NCBI GenBank assembly: GCA_937926175.1
Contig: CALANV010000013.1
Location: forward strand, 186,001 to 250,000
DNA: 64,000 bases
Source: an uncultured Rhodospirillales bacterium
GTDB taxonomy: Bacteria; Pseudomonadota; Alphaproteobacteria; CACIAM-22H2
Reading direction: 5' to 3'
Shown: piece after piece, positions 47,220 to 57,489 of the stretch
Layout: each line of letters starts with the position of its first letter
Position numbering within the stretch: position 1 is the stretch's first letter
Translations under genes and position numbers: made by a program
The notes under the pieces: generated by a model
What the model saw: only the letters and a program-made list of their open reading frames with translations
The model's database searches: none
Told to the model about the DNA's origin: nothing

Positions 47220-48305
47220 CTAACCGATCAACCGACCGATGACCTTGGCCGTGTAGTCGACGATCGGGATAACGCGAGCATAGTTGAGGCGCGTCGGTCC
47301 GATGACGCCGATTGCGCCAACGATCTGCTCGCGGCTGTTCGCATAGGGTGCGATGATCATGGAACAACCGGCCAGCCCGAACAGGGCGCTTTCCTTGCCG
47401 ATGAAGATCTGGACGCCCTCTGCGCTCTGCGCCGCATCGAGCAGCTTGACCATGGTTTCCCGCGTCTCGAGCGTCTCGAACAGCAGGCGTATCCGCTCCA
47501 GATCCTGGATCGCCGTCACGTCTTCGAGAAGACGCGCCTGGCCGCGGATCAGCAGGTAACTGTCCTTGCCCTCGCCGGCCCAGGTCGCAAGGCCGGCCTC
47601 GACCACCTTGCTCGTGAGTTCGTCGAGCTCGGCACGTTTCTCCTCGAGCTCGGTAAGAATCATGCCGCGCGCCTCGGCGAGGGTACGGCCCATCAGGCGC
47701 GCATTCAGATAGTTGCCCGCTTGGACCAGCGCCGACGGCGGAATGCCGAGCGGTACCTCGATCACCCGGTTTTCCACGAGGCCGCTTTCCGTTACCAGGA
47801 CGACGAGGGCTCGGCCCGGCCCGAGCGCGACGAACTCGACGTGCTTGAGCGGTCCCTCGGTCTTGGGCGCGAGCACGAGACCGGCACACCGCGACAGGCC
47901 GGCAAGCATCGTGGTCGCCTCCTCCAGGACCTGCGGGATGCTCTTGCCCGCAGCCGCGCACTGGCTGTCGATGCTGGCCCGCTCGTCGTCCGACAGCCGG
48001 CCAACCTCGAGCAGGCCGTTCACGAACAGCCGCAGGCCCGCCTCGGTCGGTAGACGGCCCGCCGACGTATGCGGCGCGTAGAGAAGACCGGCTTCCTGCA
48101 GATCCGCCATGACGTTGCGGATCGTCGCCGGCGACAAATTGGCGCTGAGCATACGCGAGAGCGTCCGGGAGCCGATCGGCTCCCCGGTCTCGACATAGGC
48201 CTCGACGATACGCCGGAATACTTCGCGACTGCGCTCGTTCAGCTCGGCGATCGGCGAGGGCCGGTCGCTGTTCGCCTTCTCCGGAGTCGTCGACATCATA
48301 TTCAT
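47220..48305 (-). CDS. hrcA: Heat-inducible transcription repressor HrcA
   Basis: HrcA represses groESL-type operons at CIRCE elements and depends on GroEL for activity. The 361-residue protein has the N-terminal winged helix (REVFRRIVEAYVETGEPIGS, LSANLSPATIRNVMADLQEAGLLYAPHTSAGR) and C-terminal GAF-like domain ending IGVIGPTRLNYARVIPIVDY. I start at MNMMSTTPEK; longer upstream frames overlap the rph control region. No CIRCE element is visible in this window, so its targets, probably groESL, lie elsewhere. It is divergent from rph. Confidence 0.96.
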   Translation of the reverse strand: MNMMSTTPEKANSDRPSPIAELNERSREVFRRIVEAYVETGEPIGSRTLSRMLSANLSPATIRNVMADLQEAGLLYAPHTSAGRLPTEAGLRLFVNGLLEVGRLSDDERASIDSQCAAAGKSIPQVLEEATTMLAGLSRCAGLVLAPKTEGPLKHVEFVALGPGRALVVLVTESGLVENRVIEVPLGIPPSALVQAGNYLNARLMGRTLAEARGMILTELEEKRAELDELTSKVVEAGLATWAGEGKDSYLLIRGQARLLEDVTAIQDLERIRLLFETLETRETMVKLLDAAQSAEGVQIFIGKESALFGLAGCSMIIAPYANSREQIVGAIGVIGPTRLNYARVIPIVDYTAKVIGRLIG

Positions 48306-48440
48306 ATCGTTGAAAAATGTAGGGAGGGCCGCACAGCACGTCAATGCGGGGCGGCCCTTGCCCTTCCTGCCCGCTGGACGCGAAGCGGGTAAGTCAGTAG
48401 GGTCCGCGCGCCTTAGTTTTCCCTGCCAGAGGAGATCCCG

Positions 48441-49157
48441 ATGCGTCCGTCCGGCCGTGCGCCCGACGCGCTCCGAACCGTCCGTCTCGAGCCCGGCGTC
48501 TCCAAGTATGCCGAAGGCTCCTGTCTTGCCTGCTTCGGCGACACCCATGTACTTTGCACGGCCACGATCGAAGACAAGGTCCCACCCTTCCTGCGCAATA
48601 CCGGATCCGGCTGGATCACCGCCGAGTACGGCATGCTGCCGCGTTCGACGCACACGCGGACCGAGCGCGAGGCCTCGCGCGGACGCCAGAGCGGCCGCAC
48701 ACACGAAATCCAGAGACTGATCGGTCGGTCGCTGCGCGCCGTCACCGATCTTCAGGCGCTGGGCGAGCGTCAGGTCAAGATCGACTGCGACGTGCTTCAG
48801 GCCGACGGCGGCACGCGGACGGCCGCGATCACCGGTGCCTGGGTCGCGCTCCGGATCGCGCTCGACGGGCTGGTGAAGTCGGGGACGCTGCCGCAGAACC
48901 CGCTGCTCGATCACGTCGCCGCCGTCTCGTGCGGAATCGTTGAGGGCGTTCCGGTGCTTGATCTCGACTACGCCGAGGATTCGGCCGCGGAGGCGGACGC
49001 CAATTTCGTGTTCACCGGATCAGGCGGAATCGTCGAGATCCAGGGCACGGCCGAACGGATACCGTTCTCGGAGACGCGCTTTCTCGAGATGCTCGCGCTT
49101 GCGCGCAAGGGCGTCGAGCAGCTCTTGGCTCTCCAGCGGCAGGCGATCGGCGCGTAG
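48441..49157 (+). CDS. rph: Ribonuclease PH
   Basis: RNase PH trims the 3' ends of tRNA precursors phosphorolytically. The 238-residue length is normal. Family blocks [45 protein letters not shown] and [24 protein letters not shown] (here [20 protein letters not shown]) are present. The ATG follows AGAGGAGATC, a strong Shine-Dalgarno. It is divergent from hrcA, as in many alphaproteobacteria. Confidence 0.97.
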   Translation: MRPSGRAPDALRTVRLEPGVSKYAEGSCLACFGDTHVLCTATIEDKVPPFLRNTGSGWITAEYGMLPRSTHTRTEREASRGRQSGRTHEIQRLIGRSLRAVTDLQALGERQVKIDCDVLQADGGTRTAAITGAWVALRIALDGLVKSGTLPQNPLLDHVAAVSCGIVEGVPVLDLDYAEDSAAEADANFVFTGSGGIVEIQGTAERIPFSETRFLEMLALARKGVEQLLALQRQAIGA

Positions 49158-49165
49158 ACGATCCC

Positions 49166-49426
49166 CTACACACAGCCGAAGCGAATCCAGACATACTGGG
49201 GCCCGTCGATGCCAACGAAATGACGGTCGAGGACCCGGTAGTCGCCGTCGCCGCAGACAAGCCGCGCATAATTCCTGAGCTCCCGCTCGATGACGTCGGG
49301 TGAGGCGATTCTGCCGCCATAGTCCGCCCGGTAGTCGTAAGTAGGGGCGACCGCACCCGGCCCGCAGCCCGTGACGAGCGCCAGGAAGACGGCGGCGACA
49401 CCTGTCTTCGGTCGGACGGCATCCAT
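49166..49426 (-). CDS. Small lipoprotein of unknown function
   Basis: The 86-residue product starts [21 protein letters not shown], a lipoprotein signal with lipobox VTGC. The mature part contains [54 protein letters not shown], with two further Cys that could form a disulfide. I do not recognise a family. The ATG is preceded by GAGAGGCCG. It is encoded opposite to and between rph and rdgB, and stops just after the rph end. Confidence 0.7.
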   Translation of the reverse strand: MDAVRPKTGVAAVFLALVTGCGPGAVAPTYDYRADYGGRIASPDVIERELRNYARLVCGDGDYRVLDRHFVGIDGPQYVWIRFGCV

Positions 49427-49500
49427 GTTGCGGCCTCTCGGCGCGACGCGGTAATTGCAAGGCTTGCGCCCGTGCCGACGTTCCACCGAAAGCCATCGCC

Positions 49501-50103
49501 ATGCCACGTCGTCTTGCAGACAAGCGCCTTATCATTGCCAGCCACAACCCCGGCAAAGTCCGCGAGATCGCGGCGCTGTTGGCACCGTTCGGCGTCGAGG
49601 TCGTCTCGGCGGCGGCGCTGGGCCTGCCCGAACCCGACGAGACCGGGACGACGTTCGAGGCCAACGCGGCGCTCAAGGCGCGCGCCGCCGCGCGGCGCAG
49701 CGCGCTGCCGGCGCTGGCCGACGATTCGGGCCTGTGCGTGCCGGCGATCGGCGGCGCACCCGGCATCTATTCTGCGCGGTGGGCAGGTCCGGAGAAGGAC
49801 TTCCTGTGGGCGATGGAGAAGGTGGAGGCGGCACTCGGCGGAAAAGAGGATCGTCGCGCCTTTTTCGTCGCCGCCCTTGCCCTGGCCTGGCCGGATGACC
49901 ATGTCGAGATTTTCCGGGGCGAAGTTCACGGGCGGCTGGTCTGGCCGCCGCGCGGCGACCGGGGGTTCGGCTACGACCCGATTTTCGTGCCCGAAGGACA
50001 CACCCTGACGTTCGGCGAAATGGAACCCGCCGCCAAGCATGCCATCAGCCATCGCGCCGCTGCTTTCGCGAAGCTCATCGATGCCTGTTTCGGACGGAGC
50101 TGA
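49501..50103 (+). CDS. rdgB: XTP/dITP diphosphatase (RdgB/HAM1 family)
   Basis: RdgB hydrolyses non-canonical ITP, dITP and XTP to keep them out of DNA and RNA. The 200-residue protein has the N-terminal [10 protein letters not shown], the [14 protein letters not shown] and [24 protein letters not shown] blocks, and the late [20 protein letters not shown] and [10 protein letters not shown] motifs. Its end overlaps the start of hemW by 23 bp, so the two are co-expressed. Confidence 0.97.
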   Translation: MPRRLADKRLIIASHNPGKVREIAALLAPFGVEVVSAAALGLPEPDETGTTFEANAALKARAAARRSALPALADDSGLCVPAIGGAPGIYSARWAGPEKDFLWAMEKVEAALGGKEDRRAFFVAALALAWPDDHVEIFRGEVHGRLVWPPRGDRGFGYDPIFVPEGHTLTFGEMEPAAKHAISHRAAAFAKLIDACFGRS

Positions 50104-51295
50104 GGCAAGACCGCATGCCGATCCTACGGCCGACGCAGCGCCTGAGGACGGCTTCGGGATCTACGTGCATTGGCCGTTCTGTCGATCGAAATGCCCGTAT
50201 TGCGACTTCAACAGCCACGTGCGCGAGCGCATCGACGAGGACGTCTGGCGGGATGCCATCCTCGCCGAACTCGATCACTACGCAGCCGAGACGCGCGGCC
50301 GTACGGTGATGTCGGTCTTCTTCGGCGGCGGGACGCCCTCGCTGATGGCGCCGCGGACGGTGTCGGCGGTGATCGACCGCATCGCGCGAAACTGGCGCGT
50401 GGACGAACGGGTCGAGATCACGCTCGAGGCCAATCCCAATTCGGCGGAGCGTCGACGTTTCGCCGGCTTTCACGCGGCAGGCGTCAACCGGGTCTCGATC
50501 GGCGTGCAGGCGCTCGAGCCGTCCGCGCTGCGCTTCCTGGGGCGCGCGCACGATGTTGCCGAAGCGCGCGCCGCCATCGCGGCCGCCGCGACACATTTTT
50601 CGCGCTACTCCTTCGATCTCATCTATGCGCGGCCGGCGCAATCGGTGGCGGCATGGCGATCCGAGCTTGCCGAGGCGATCGCGCTCGCCGGCGATCATCT
50701 CTCGGTTTACCAGCTGACCATCGAGCCGGGCACGGCATTCCATGCGCTCGCCGCGCGTGGCGAACTCCCCCTGCCGGACGAAGCCACGGCCGAGGCGCTG
50801 TATGACGTCACGCAGGAGTTGCTCGTCAACGCAGGCCTCGCCGCGTATGAGGTTTCCAATCATGCGAGACCCGGTGGCGAGTGCCGGCACAATCTCGTCT
50901 ACTGGCGCTACGAGGACTACGTCGGCGTGGGCCCCGGCGCGCACGGCCGCTTGACGGACGGAAGCATCCGCATCGCGACGCGCCAGGAAAAGGTGCCGGA
51001 GACCTGGATCGATCGTGTGCGACGGACGGGGCACGGCACGGCGGAACGAACGGTCGTGCCCGCACAGGATGCGGCGGTCGAGGCGTTGATGATGGGTCTG
51101 CGTCTGTCCGAAGGCGTCGACCCGGTTCGTTTCGCGCGCCGAACGGGCGTGCCGCTCGACTGCGCGGTCGATGCCAGCCGGCGCGACCGGCTGGTCGCGG
51201 GCGGGTTCCTCGCGATCACGGCAAAAGGCGGCCTTCGGGCGACGCCGGCGGGCCGCAAGGTGCTGAATGCCGTCCTGGGCGAGCTCCTTGCCTGA
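50081..51295 (+). CDS. hemW: Radical SAM heme chaperone HemW
   Basis: HemW binds and delivers heme; it was formerly annotated as an oxygen-independent coproporphyrinogen oxidase. The 404-residue protein has the radical SAM cluster CRSKCPYC after GIYVHWPF, the GGGTPSLM block and the [19 protein letters not shown] segment. The HNxxYW motif is diagnostic of HemW rather than HemN. The ATG lies inside rdgB with a 23-bp overlap; no other in-frame start precedes the cluster. The first 20 residues are disordered. Confidence 0.94.
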   Translation: MPVSDGAEARPHADPTADAAPEDGFGIYVHWPFCRSKCPYCDFNSHVRERIDEDVWRDAILAELDHYAAETRGRTVMSVFFGGGTPSLMAPRTVSAVIDRIARNWRVDERVEITLEANPNSAERRRFAGFHAAGVNRVSIGVQALEPSALRFLGRAHDVAEARAAIAAAATHFSRYSFDLIYARPAQSVAAWRSELAEAIALAGDHLSVYQLTIEPGTAFHALAARGELPLPDEATAEALYDVTQELLVNAGLAAYEVSNHARPGGECRHNLVYWRYEDYVGVGPGAHGRLTDGSIRIATRQEKVPETWIDRVRRTGHGTAERTVVPAQDAAVEALMMGLRLSEGVDPVRFARRTGVPLDCAVDASRRDRLVAGGFLAITAKGGLRATPAGRKVLNAVLGELLA

Positions 51296-51302
51296 CCGGT
51301 GG

Positions 51303-52628
51303 CTATTGCGTCGGGGTCTCGAAGCTCTCGGCCGCCGGTGACACCGTCCGGAAGCCGTTGCGCTGCACCTCCAGCACCGCGAGATTGCGGTCGACCGATC
51401 CATCGGGACGCAGACGGAACACGCCGTCCATTCCGGCGAACCCGACGGGGTTGGTGAGCGCCTCCACCGAATAGTTCGCGCCGTTCTCATCGCGCGCGAG
51501 AACGGCGGCCATCGCGACGGCGTCGTAGATGATTGTCGCGATACGCGGCGGATCCTGGCGGTACACGGCGCGATACCGCTTGACGAAGCCGTCGCGTGCT
51601 TCGGGTGGCGGGGCCGCGAACCAACCGCCGATAAGGGCGGGCTCGCGCGTGATCCGCGGATCGTCCCACAGCGTCGTACCGAGAAACCGCACGCGCGACG
51701 GATCGATGTCGTAGTAGGGCAGAAGGGGCGCGATCGCCAGCAGGCGATCACCGAAATCGGGCAGAAGTACCGAATCGAAGGGGACCTCCCCCAGCGTCTC
51801 GATGCCATCCAGTCGCCGCAACGCCTGACGGCTGATCTCGTCATTGCGGCGTTCGAGCTCACGGCGCTGCCGCTCGAGCGCCGCGCGGCGCTGTTCGTAA
51901 GAGGCAAGACGCCGGACGACCGGTGATATATCGGCGGCACCCGGCTCGTAACGTTCGATCGCCGTGATCTGTCCGCCGATGCGGCCCGCCGTTTCGTACA
52001 GGGCCGCTTCGACGGCGTCACCATAGCTGTCGTTCGGCAGCAGGGCGGCATATCGGGAAAGGCCTCGCGCGCGTGCGAATGTCAGGACGCGCTCGATCTG
52101 GAGACGGGGTGTCACGCCGAGAACGAAGACGCCGGGAGCCGCCACCGACAGGTCGTTCGACAGGCTGAGGACGTTGATTCCGGCTGCCTGCGCGCGCGGC
52201 GCGACCGCGGCGGTTTCCGCGGCGAAGACGGGACCGACGATGAGCCGCACCCCGACGCTCAGCACGTCCTCCACGGCCGCCGCAGCACCTTCCGCTGTGC
52301 CGCCCGTGTCGCGCGGCAACAGTTCCAGCCGTTCGTCGCCCAGATCGAACAGCGCCAATTGCGCGGCGTCCAGAAGCGCGCGACCGAGGGCGGCATGCGG
52401 TCCCGAAAGCGGCAGCAGGACCGCGACCCTGATCGTCTCGGCCGTGGTTGGTGGCTGCGGCAGCGGCTCCGAGGTCAGCGGCGCGATCTCGACCGGCATC
52501 GCGCCCGGCGGCACGACAGGTTCAGCTGGCGGAATCGCGGCTTGAACGCCGCCCTCGGGACTCCGTACCTTGGTTTCGCAGCCCGCGAGGGTCAGTACGG
52601 CAGCCGCGACGACCGCTACGAGCCGCAC
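51303..52628 (-). CDS. LppC/LpoA-like lipoprotein (penicillin-binding protein activator family)
   Basis: The 441-residue precursor has the signal VRLVAVVAAAVLTLAGC with lipobox LAGC. A Pro-rich linker follows, then a periplasmic-binding-protein-like fold starting IRVAVLLPLSGPHAALGRALLDAAQLALFD. This is the LppC/LpoA C-terminal domain; LpoA activates PBP1A in gammaproteobacteria, and the alphaproteobacterial role is presumed similar. I choose GTG 52628 because GGGGGAAG precedes it and it starts the signal; an upstream TTG would nearly abut the divergent rsmI start. A short charged coiled coil interrupts the domain near residue 265. Confidence 0.85.
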   Translation of the reverse strand: MRLVAVVAAAVLTLAGCETKVRSPEGGVQAAIPPAEPVVPPGAMPVEIAPLTSEPLPQPPTTAETIRVAVLLPLSGPHAALGRALLDAAQLALFDLGDERLELLPRDTGGTAEGAAAAVEDVLSVGVRLIVGPVFAAETAAVAPRAQAAGINVLSLSNDLSVAAPGVFVLGVTPRLQIERVLTFARARGLSRYAALLPNDSYGDAVEAALYETAGRIGGQITAIERYEPGAADISPVVRRLASYEQRRAALERQRRELERRNDEISRQALRRLDGIETLGEVPFDSVLLPDFGDRLLAIAPLLPYYDIDPSRVRFLGTTLWDDPRITREPALIGGWFAAPPPEARDGFVKRYRAVYRQDPPRIATIIYDAVAMAAVLARDENGANYSVEALTNPVGFAGMDGVFRLRPDGSVDRNLAVLEVQRNGFRTVSPAAESFETPTQ

Positions 52629-52693
52629 CCGGGTCTTCCCCCGTCCGCGCGACTCACCATCGACGAACAAAGAGCAAAGACGAGCGATCAATC

Positions 52694-53590
52694 ATGCCCT
52701 CCCATCGAAAGGTCGAGCGTAACGGCGAGCCGGACGCAAGTAAATTGGCCTCGGGCCTGTATGTCGTCGCGACTCCGCTCGGCAATCTCGGCGACATCTC
52801 GCGTCGGGCGATCGCGGTCCTCGGCGGGGTCGACGTCATCGCCTGCGAGGATACGCGTGTGACCGCTCGGCTGCTGCAGGCCCTGGGGATCGGGCGTCCG
52901 CGGTTGGTCCGCTACGACGATCATGCGAGCGACCGCACGCGGGACGAACTCGTCGACCAGATTCGGGCGGGGAAAGCCGTCGCGCTGGTATCCGACGCCG
53001 GCACGCCGCTCATCTCCGATCCCGGCTATCGGCTCGTGCGGGCCGTGCGTGAGGCGGGCTTGGCGGTCACCGCCGTTCCCGGCCCATCGGCCGCGGTCGC
53101 CGCGCTCTCCATCTCGGGCCTGCCGACGGATCGGTTCCTGTGCAGCGGCTTTCTTCCGCAGAAGCTGGGACCGCGTCGCAAAGCGCTCGAGGAGCTCGCG
53201 CGCGTGTCGGCGACGCTCGTCGTTTTCGAGGCGCCGCACCGCCTGCCGGAATGCCTCGCCGACATGGCAGCGATCCTGGGGCCGCGCGAAGCGGCGGTCG
53301 TCCGTGAGCTCACCAAGCTTTTCGAGGAAACGCGGCGCGGAACGCTGGACGACCTTGCGGCGCACTACGCGGCAGCCGGGCCGCCCAAGGGCGAGGTCGT
53401 CATCGTCGTGGGCCCGCCGCCGAAATCCAGCGATGTCGCAACCGACATGGCGGCCCTTGACGCCCGGCTCGCCACCGCCCTCGCCACGTCGAGTGTGCGC
53501 GACGCGGCCGCCGCCGTCGCCGAGGCCACCGGGCTGTCGCGGCGTCAGGTCTATGCGCGCGCACTCGAACTTGCCAAGGGACGGTCGTGA
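52694..53590 (+). CDS. rsmI: 16S rRNA 2'-O-methyltransferase RsmI
   Basis: RsmI methylates the 2'-OH of C1402 in 16S rRNA, tuning decoding. The 298-residue protein has the tetrapyrrole-methylase-type fold with YVVATPLGNLGDIS, ACEDTRVTARLL, VSDAGTPLISDPGYRL and the GPSAAVAALSISGLPTDRF segment. A short C-terminal helical domain follows. It is divergent from the LppC-like gene and overlaps yraN as GTGA. Confidence 0.96.
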   Translation: MPSHRKVERNGEPDASKLASGLYVVATPLGNLGDISRRAIAVLGGVDVIACEDTRVTARLLQALGIGRPRLVRYDDHASDRTRDELVDQIRAGKAVALVSDAGTPLISDPGYRLVRAVREAGLAVTAVPGPSAAVAALSISGLPTDRFLCSGFLPQKLGPRRKALEELARVSATLVVFEAPHRLPECLADMAAILGPREAAVVRELTKLFEETRRGTLDDLAAHYAAAGPPKGEVVIVVGPPPKSSDVATDMAALDARLATALATSSVRDAAAAVAEATGLSRRQVYARALELAKGRS

Positions 53591-53970
53591 GCGCGGCGCG
53601 GGAGCGCGTGCGCGCCGAACGCCGGGGGCGCTATGCGGAATGGGTTGCAGCCCTGCGTCTCCGGCTCGCCGGTTATCGTATCGTCGCGCGCAATGTCCGC
53701 ACGTCGGTCGGGGAAATCGACCTCGTCGCGCGCCGCGGGCGCCAACTCGTTTTCGTCGAGGTGAAGGCACGCCACGCGGTCGCCGCCGCGGCCGAAGCGA
53801 TCATGGCACGACAACAGGCCCGGATCGCGCGCGCTGCCGCCGCGTTCCTCGCATCCAGACCGGAACTCGCGGGTCTGGACTGCCGGTTCGATGCCATTTT
53901 TGTCACGCCCTGGCGCGTCCCAAAGCACGTCGTCGACGCTTGGCGAGACTTGCACGCTCGTACTAAATAG
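53587..53970 (+). CDS. YraN family endonuclease-like protein (UPF0102)
   Basis: The 127-residue protein has the Holliday-junction-resolvase-like core with GRYAEWVAALRLRLAGYRIVARN, VGEIDLVARRGRQLVFVEVKAR. The E...D...ExK pattern of the nuclease fold is intact. Activity of this family is not established. Its GTG start overlaps the rsmI stop, as in many proteobacteria, which suggests obligatory co-translation. Confidence 0.9.
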   Translation: MSAARERVRAERRGRYAEWVAALRLRLAGYRIVARNVRTSVGEIDLVARRGRQLVFVEVKARHAVAAAAEAIMARQQARIARAAAAFLASRPELAGLDCRFDAIFVTPWRVPKHVVDAWRDLHARTK

Positions 53971-53990
53971 ATACGGTGCTGCCTGTCACC

Positions 53991-54623
53991 ATGTTGGGGG
54001 GTTCCTTGACCGACCGTTCTGGCCGTCTGCTCGTGTCGACTCTGCTGCTCGCCGCGGCTCTGTCGTTGCAGGGCTGTGTCGGTGCTGTCATCGGTACGGG
54101 CGCCGTGGCCGGCGTCACCGCCGCGCAGGAGCGCGGCGTGAAGGGCGCCGTCAGCGATACGGCGATCCGTGCCGAGATCAACCATTACTGGCTGCAGAAG
54201 AGCGAGACGCTGTTCCTCAACGTGAACCTTCAGGTCCATGAGGGACGTGTTCTTCTCACCGGCGCCGTCAAGGACCCCGAAACGCGGGCCGATGCCGTCC
54301 AGCTTGCCTGGAAGGCACGCGGTGTTCGCGAGGTCATCAACGAGATCGAGGTGACCGACGAGGGCGGCTTCGGAACCTATGCTCGCGACACCGCGATCGT
54401 CACCGAGCTGCGTTCGCGGCTTCTCTTCGCCAAAGACATACAGTCGGTCAATTACTCGATCGAGGCGGTCAACGGCGTGGTCTATCTGCTGGGCGTCGCC
54501 CAGGATCAGGCCGAGCTCGACCGCGTCCTCGACATTGCGCGGAACATCAATTACGTGCGCCGCGTCGTCAGCCACGTGCTGATGAAGGACGATCCGCGAC
54601 GGTTCGCGCCGCCGCCGTCCTGA
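53991..54623 (+). CDS. BON-domain lipoprotein (OsmY/DolP-like)
   Basis: The product has a lipoprotein signal ending LSLQGC, followed by two BON domains, the first VNLQVHEGRVLLTGAVKDPETRADAVQLAW and the second VNYSIEAVNGVVYLLGVAQDQAELDRVLDIA. Such proteins bind phospholipid and support outer-membrane integrity. The ATG at 53991 lacks a clear Shine-Dalgarno, whereas a TTG at 54006 follows GGGGGG, so either start may be used. It lies just downstream of rsmI-yraN and upstream of gshB. Confidence 0.88.
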   Translation: MLGGSLTDRSGRLLVSTLLLAAALSLQGCVGAVIGTGAVAGVTAAQERGVKGAVSDTAIRAEINHYWLQKSETLFLNVNLQVHEGRVLLTGAVKDPETRADAVQLAWKARGVREVINEIEVTDEGGFGTYARDTAIVTELRSRLLFAKDIQSVNYSIEAVNGVVYLLGVAQDQAELDRVLDIARNINYVRRVVSHVLMKDDPRRFAPPPS

Positions 54624-54953
54624 ACGCATCCGGGCGTGAGCATGGCGGCGGCCGGGATCATCCTTCGCACCGCGGGCACGCTGCCTGATGACGCGATCGA
54701 GCCGGCCGGGGCGATGCCTGCATTCGTGAAATGCAGGTTACCGGTCGCGCCGGGCGAACCGACCCGTCGGCATCGACGCGCCCGCCGTGGTCGCCGGTTC
54801 GAAAACCTGCGTGCCGCGATCCATTGTCTCCGACGGGTCTTGGCCCTTGCTGGAAGCAAGGCGACACGCCATGGTGTCCCCCACGGGATTTGAGGTGCGC
54901 CGCAGCCGGCTCGGTTGAGCGCGTCGGCGGACCAAGGGATAGGGATAAATAGA
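54624..54953. other. Intergenic region between the BON gene and gshB
   Basis: I see no convincing gene here; an 85-codon frame on the plus strand is low-complexity and unlike a real protein. A hairpin CCTGCATT-N5-AATGCAGG (54717-54737, 8-bp stem) lies in the middle without a T-run, so it is not an intrinsic terminator. The final 25 bases contain AGGGATAGGGATAAATAG, which provides the gshB ribosome-binding site. Confidence 0.5.
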
Positions 54954-55919
54954 ATGTCGCTGCTCGTCGCCATCCAGATGGATCCCATCGAAGGGATCAA
55001 CATCGACGCCGATTCGACCTTCGCACTCGCGCTCGAGGCGCAGGCGCGCGGACACAGGCTGCTCCACTACCTGCCGCAGCACCTGAGCTTCGCGCACGGC
55101 AAGGTGCGCGCGAAAGCGCGCGCGCTCACCGTGCGACGCGAGAAAGGCAATCATTTCACGCTCGGCCCTTACGAAACGGTTGATCTCGCCGAAACCGACG
55201 TGGTGCTCATGCGCCAGGATCCGCCGTTCGACATGGCGTACATCACGGCGACGCACATTCTCGAGCACATCCATCCCGACACGCTCGTCGTCAACGATCC
55301 GTTCCACGTGCGCAACGCGCCGGAGAAGTTGTTCGTCACGCATTTTCCGGACCTGATGCCGCCGACGCTGATCACGTCGGATCCGGCCGAGATCGCCGCA
55401 TTCCGCGAGGCGCACAAGGACATCATCATCAAGCCGCTGTTCGGCAACGGCGGTGCCGGCGTGTTCCACATCCCGCCGGCGGACGAGAATTTGAACGCGC
55501 TGCTCGAGATGTTCACGAGCCGCTCACGCGAGCCGATCATCGTGCAGCGCTACCTGCCCGAGGTGCGCAACGGCGACAAGCGGATCATCCTCGTCGACGG
55601 ACGTCCGGCCGGGGCGGTCACACGCGTACCGCCCGCGGGCGAGGCGCGGGCGAATCTTCATGTCGGGGGCAAGGCGATGAAGGCGACGCTCACCCCGCGC
55701 GAACAGGAGATCTGTGCTGCGATCGGGCCCGAGCTGTCCAAACGCGGCCTGATCTTCGTCGGGATCGACGTGATCGGCGATTACCTCACCGAGATCAACG
55801 TGACGTCGCCCACGGGCATCCAGGAGATCGACCGCTTAGACGGCGTGAAGATCGAGGCGCAGATCTGGGATGCGATCGAGGCGCGGATCGCAGCGAAGCC
55901 GGCGCGGCGGCGCGCTTAG
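54954..55919 (+). CDS. gshB: Glutathione synthase
   Basis: GshB joins gamma-glutamylcysteine and glycine to make glutathione. The 321-residue protein has an N-terminal preATP-grasp part starting [20 protein letters not shown], the [19 protein letters not shown] segment, and an ATP-grasp domain with [32 protein letters not shown] and [14 protein letters not shown]. The ATG is the conserved family start and follows AGGGATA. It is the last gene of the rsmI-yraN-BON-gshB series. Confidence 0.97.
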   Translation: MSLLVAIQMDPIEGINIDADSTFALALEAQARGHRLLHYLPQHLSFAHGKVRAKARALTVRREKGNHFTLGPYETVDLAETDVVLMRQDPPFDMAYITATHILEHIHPDTLVVNDPFHVRNAPEKLFVTHFPDLMPPTLITSDPAEIAAFREAHKDIIIKPLFGNGGAGVFHIPPADENLNALLEMFTSRSREPIIVQRYLPEVRNGDKRIILVDGRPAGAVTRVPPAGEARANLHVGGKAMKATLTPREQEICAAIGPELSKRGLIFVGIDVIGDYLTEINVTSPTGIQEIDRLDGVKIEAQIWDAIEARIAAKPARRRA

Positions 55920-55964
55920 GTCTTCTCCGTCATCGCGTCATGCCGCACGACGGCGAGGGTCCGA

Positions 55965-56636
55965 CTATTTTTCGCAGAGCCGGTCGGGCCCGATATCGAA
56001 ATGCAAGTGGTCGGCGTGGGCGGCGTCGCTGTTGGGCGTGAGCACGACGTTGAATGACTCGCAGGCACGCCTGGCGAGTTCGCGCAGAAAACGGCCGCGC
56101 GGCCCCCGGTCGCGCCAGTTCGATTTCACGCTGACGCGCGTCCCGTCCGCGATATCGAATGCGGCGATGTCGATCGCGCGTCCGAAGGCATGCTCGCTCA
56201 GCCGGCCCGGTCGGCCGGCACGGGTACGGCAGCTATAGGCGCTCCAGTGATGGATGGTCACGACGGGGTGGCCGAAATGGCTAAGCGCGGCCGGCTGGAT
56301 CACGTCCCGCTCGAAGTCGGCAAGCGTCAGGACCATCGCGCAGGTGAGCGTCGCATGCGGCCGATACGAAGCCCAGGCCCGCATCAGGTTGACGCCGTGG
56401 ATCAACTGGCATCCTCCGGTGGCGGCCGGTACGGCGGCCGGCTCGAAGACGACGCCGCGGCGTTCGAGCGCCTCGAGGCAGGCGCGCAGCGGCGGCTGCA
56501 GCTCGATCGCCGATGGCGATGGCGGAACGACGCGCGGCGCGCCGCATGCGGCGACGAGCAGCGCGAGCGTTACGGCAACAAGAACGTAGAAAGGGCGTCG
56601 TGACAAAGGGCGGCCCCCCGCCGGCAGCGTTGCCAC
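55965..56636 (-). CDS. Extensin-like/VanY-type lipoprotein
   Basis: The precursor has a signal ending LALLVAAC, a lipobox. The C-terminal domain contains CQLIHGVNLMRAWASYRPHATLTCAM, HHWSAYSCR, SEHAFGRAIDIAAF and HADHLHFDI. This is the extensin-like C-terminal family, which shares the His/Asp metal-site pattern of peptidase M15 (SxHxxGxAxD and HxH); a cell-wall hydrolase role is inferred. The long form starts at GTG 56636. A TTG at 56606 preceded by GGGGGG would also give a complete signal peptide and may be the true start. Confidence 0.82.
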   Translation of the reverse strand: MATLPAGGRPLSRRPFYVLVAVTLALLVAACGAPRVVPPSPSAIELQPPLRACLEALERRGVVFEPAAVPAATGGCQLIHGVNLMRAWASYRPHATLTCAMVLTLADFERDVIQPAALSHFGHPVVTIHHWSAYSCRTRAGRPGRLSEHAFGRAIDIAAFDIADGTRVSVKSNWRDRGPRGRFLRELARRACESFNVVLTPNSDAAHADHLHFDIGPDRLCEK

Positions 56637-57224
56637 TATAGGTAATTACGTCGTGCCGAAAAATGTCTCCCTTGTCACGTCTGCAACCGCCATCAGACAG
56701 GGTACCGGTCGATGGGGTGAACTTCCGAAGACCTGAGGGCGGTGCCGGGCGGGCACAAGTCGTGAATAATGGCATTTGCAAGCAATCATCACTGTCGGCG
56801 GAGGAAACCATGACGTTCGCCCGCACGCCCGAACAGTTGCACGCGAGATCCACGACCAGGCACCGCACGCCGAGAAGATCGCATGAACTCGGCCTGGATC
56901 GGCGAGCACCATTTCAATCTGCTTAACGTCAATCCCTGCCTGAACATCCGTCTTGCGAAGCGCGCCGGCGCGACGACGCGGATCCGGCTCGCCCCGGTGG
57001 TGGTCCTGCTACCTATCCGTCATCGCCCGCATGTCGCCGAGGAATGGGCGACGCTCGATCTGCTGTCGAACGGGCGGGTCGATTTCGCGGCAGGCTGCGG
57101 GTACGACCGGCTCGAGTACGAGCCGGTCGGCGCACCGTTCCAAGACTCCGCCGAGCTGCTCGCCGAAGGGCTCGAGATCGTCTGGCGGGCCTGAACCGAA
57201 CCCGGCAAGTGGTCGCACAAGGAC

Positions 57225-57250
57225 AAGTTCTATTCCTAAGTTCTATTCCT
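57225..57250. repeat. 13-bp tandem duplication inside the pseudogene
   Basis: AAGTTCTATTCCT is repeated exactly, with no spacer. Read in the original frame, the duplication introduces TAA directly after the first copy. Deleting one copy restores KDKFYSFDNIEVRP. This is a direct record of slippage. Confidence 0.95.
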
Positions 57251-57473
57251 TCGACAACATCGAGGTGCGTCCGTGCCCCGTGCAACAGCCGTTGCGGCCC
57301 TACGTCGCATGCTTCTCGCGTTCGTCGATGCAGCTTGCCGCGCGCAACGACTGAAACATCATCGTCGCACCGTTCGCGGCAGCGATGGTGTATGGCAGCC
57401 TCGCCGGCGGCGTAGCGGCATACCGCGCCGAATGCGAGCGGTACGGCTGGCCCGCCGAGCGATGTGCAGCTAC

Positions 57474-57489
57474 TTCATACATTCATACA
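57474..57489. repeat. 8-bp tandem duplication inside the pseudogene
   Basis: TTCATACA is repeated exactly in tandem. Deleting one copy restores SYFIHIADSKRDEDTAAKL, which fits the luciferase-like family. It is the second such event in this pseudogene. Confidence 0.9.

Noticed and set aside
45325..48440. CIRCE element for HrcA near dnaK, grpE or hrcA
   Set aside because: I looked for TTAGCACTC-N9-GAGTGCTAA in the spacers and saw none; HrcA targets probably lie outside the window.
54636..54893. 85-codon frame between the BON gene and gshB
   Set aside because: It has Arg-rich low-complexity sequence with no family pattern and is compatible with chance in GC-rich DNA.
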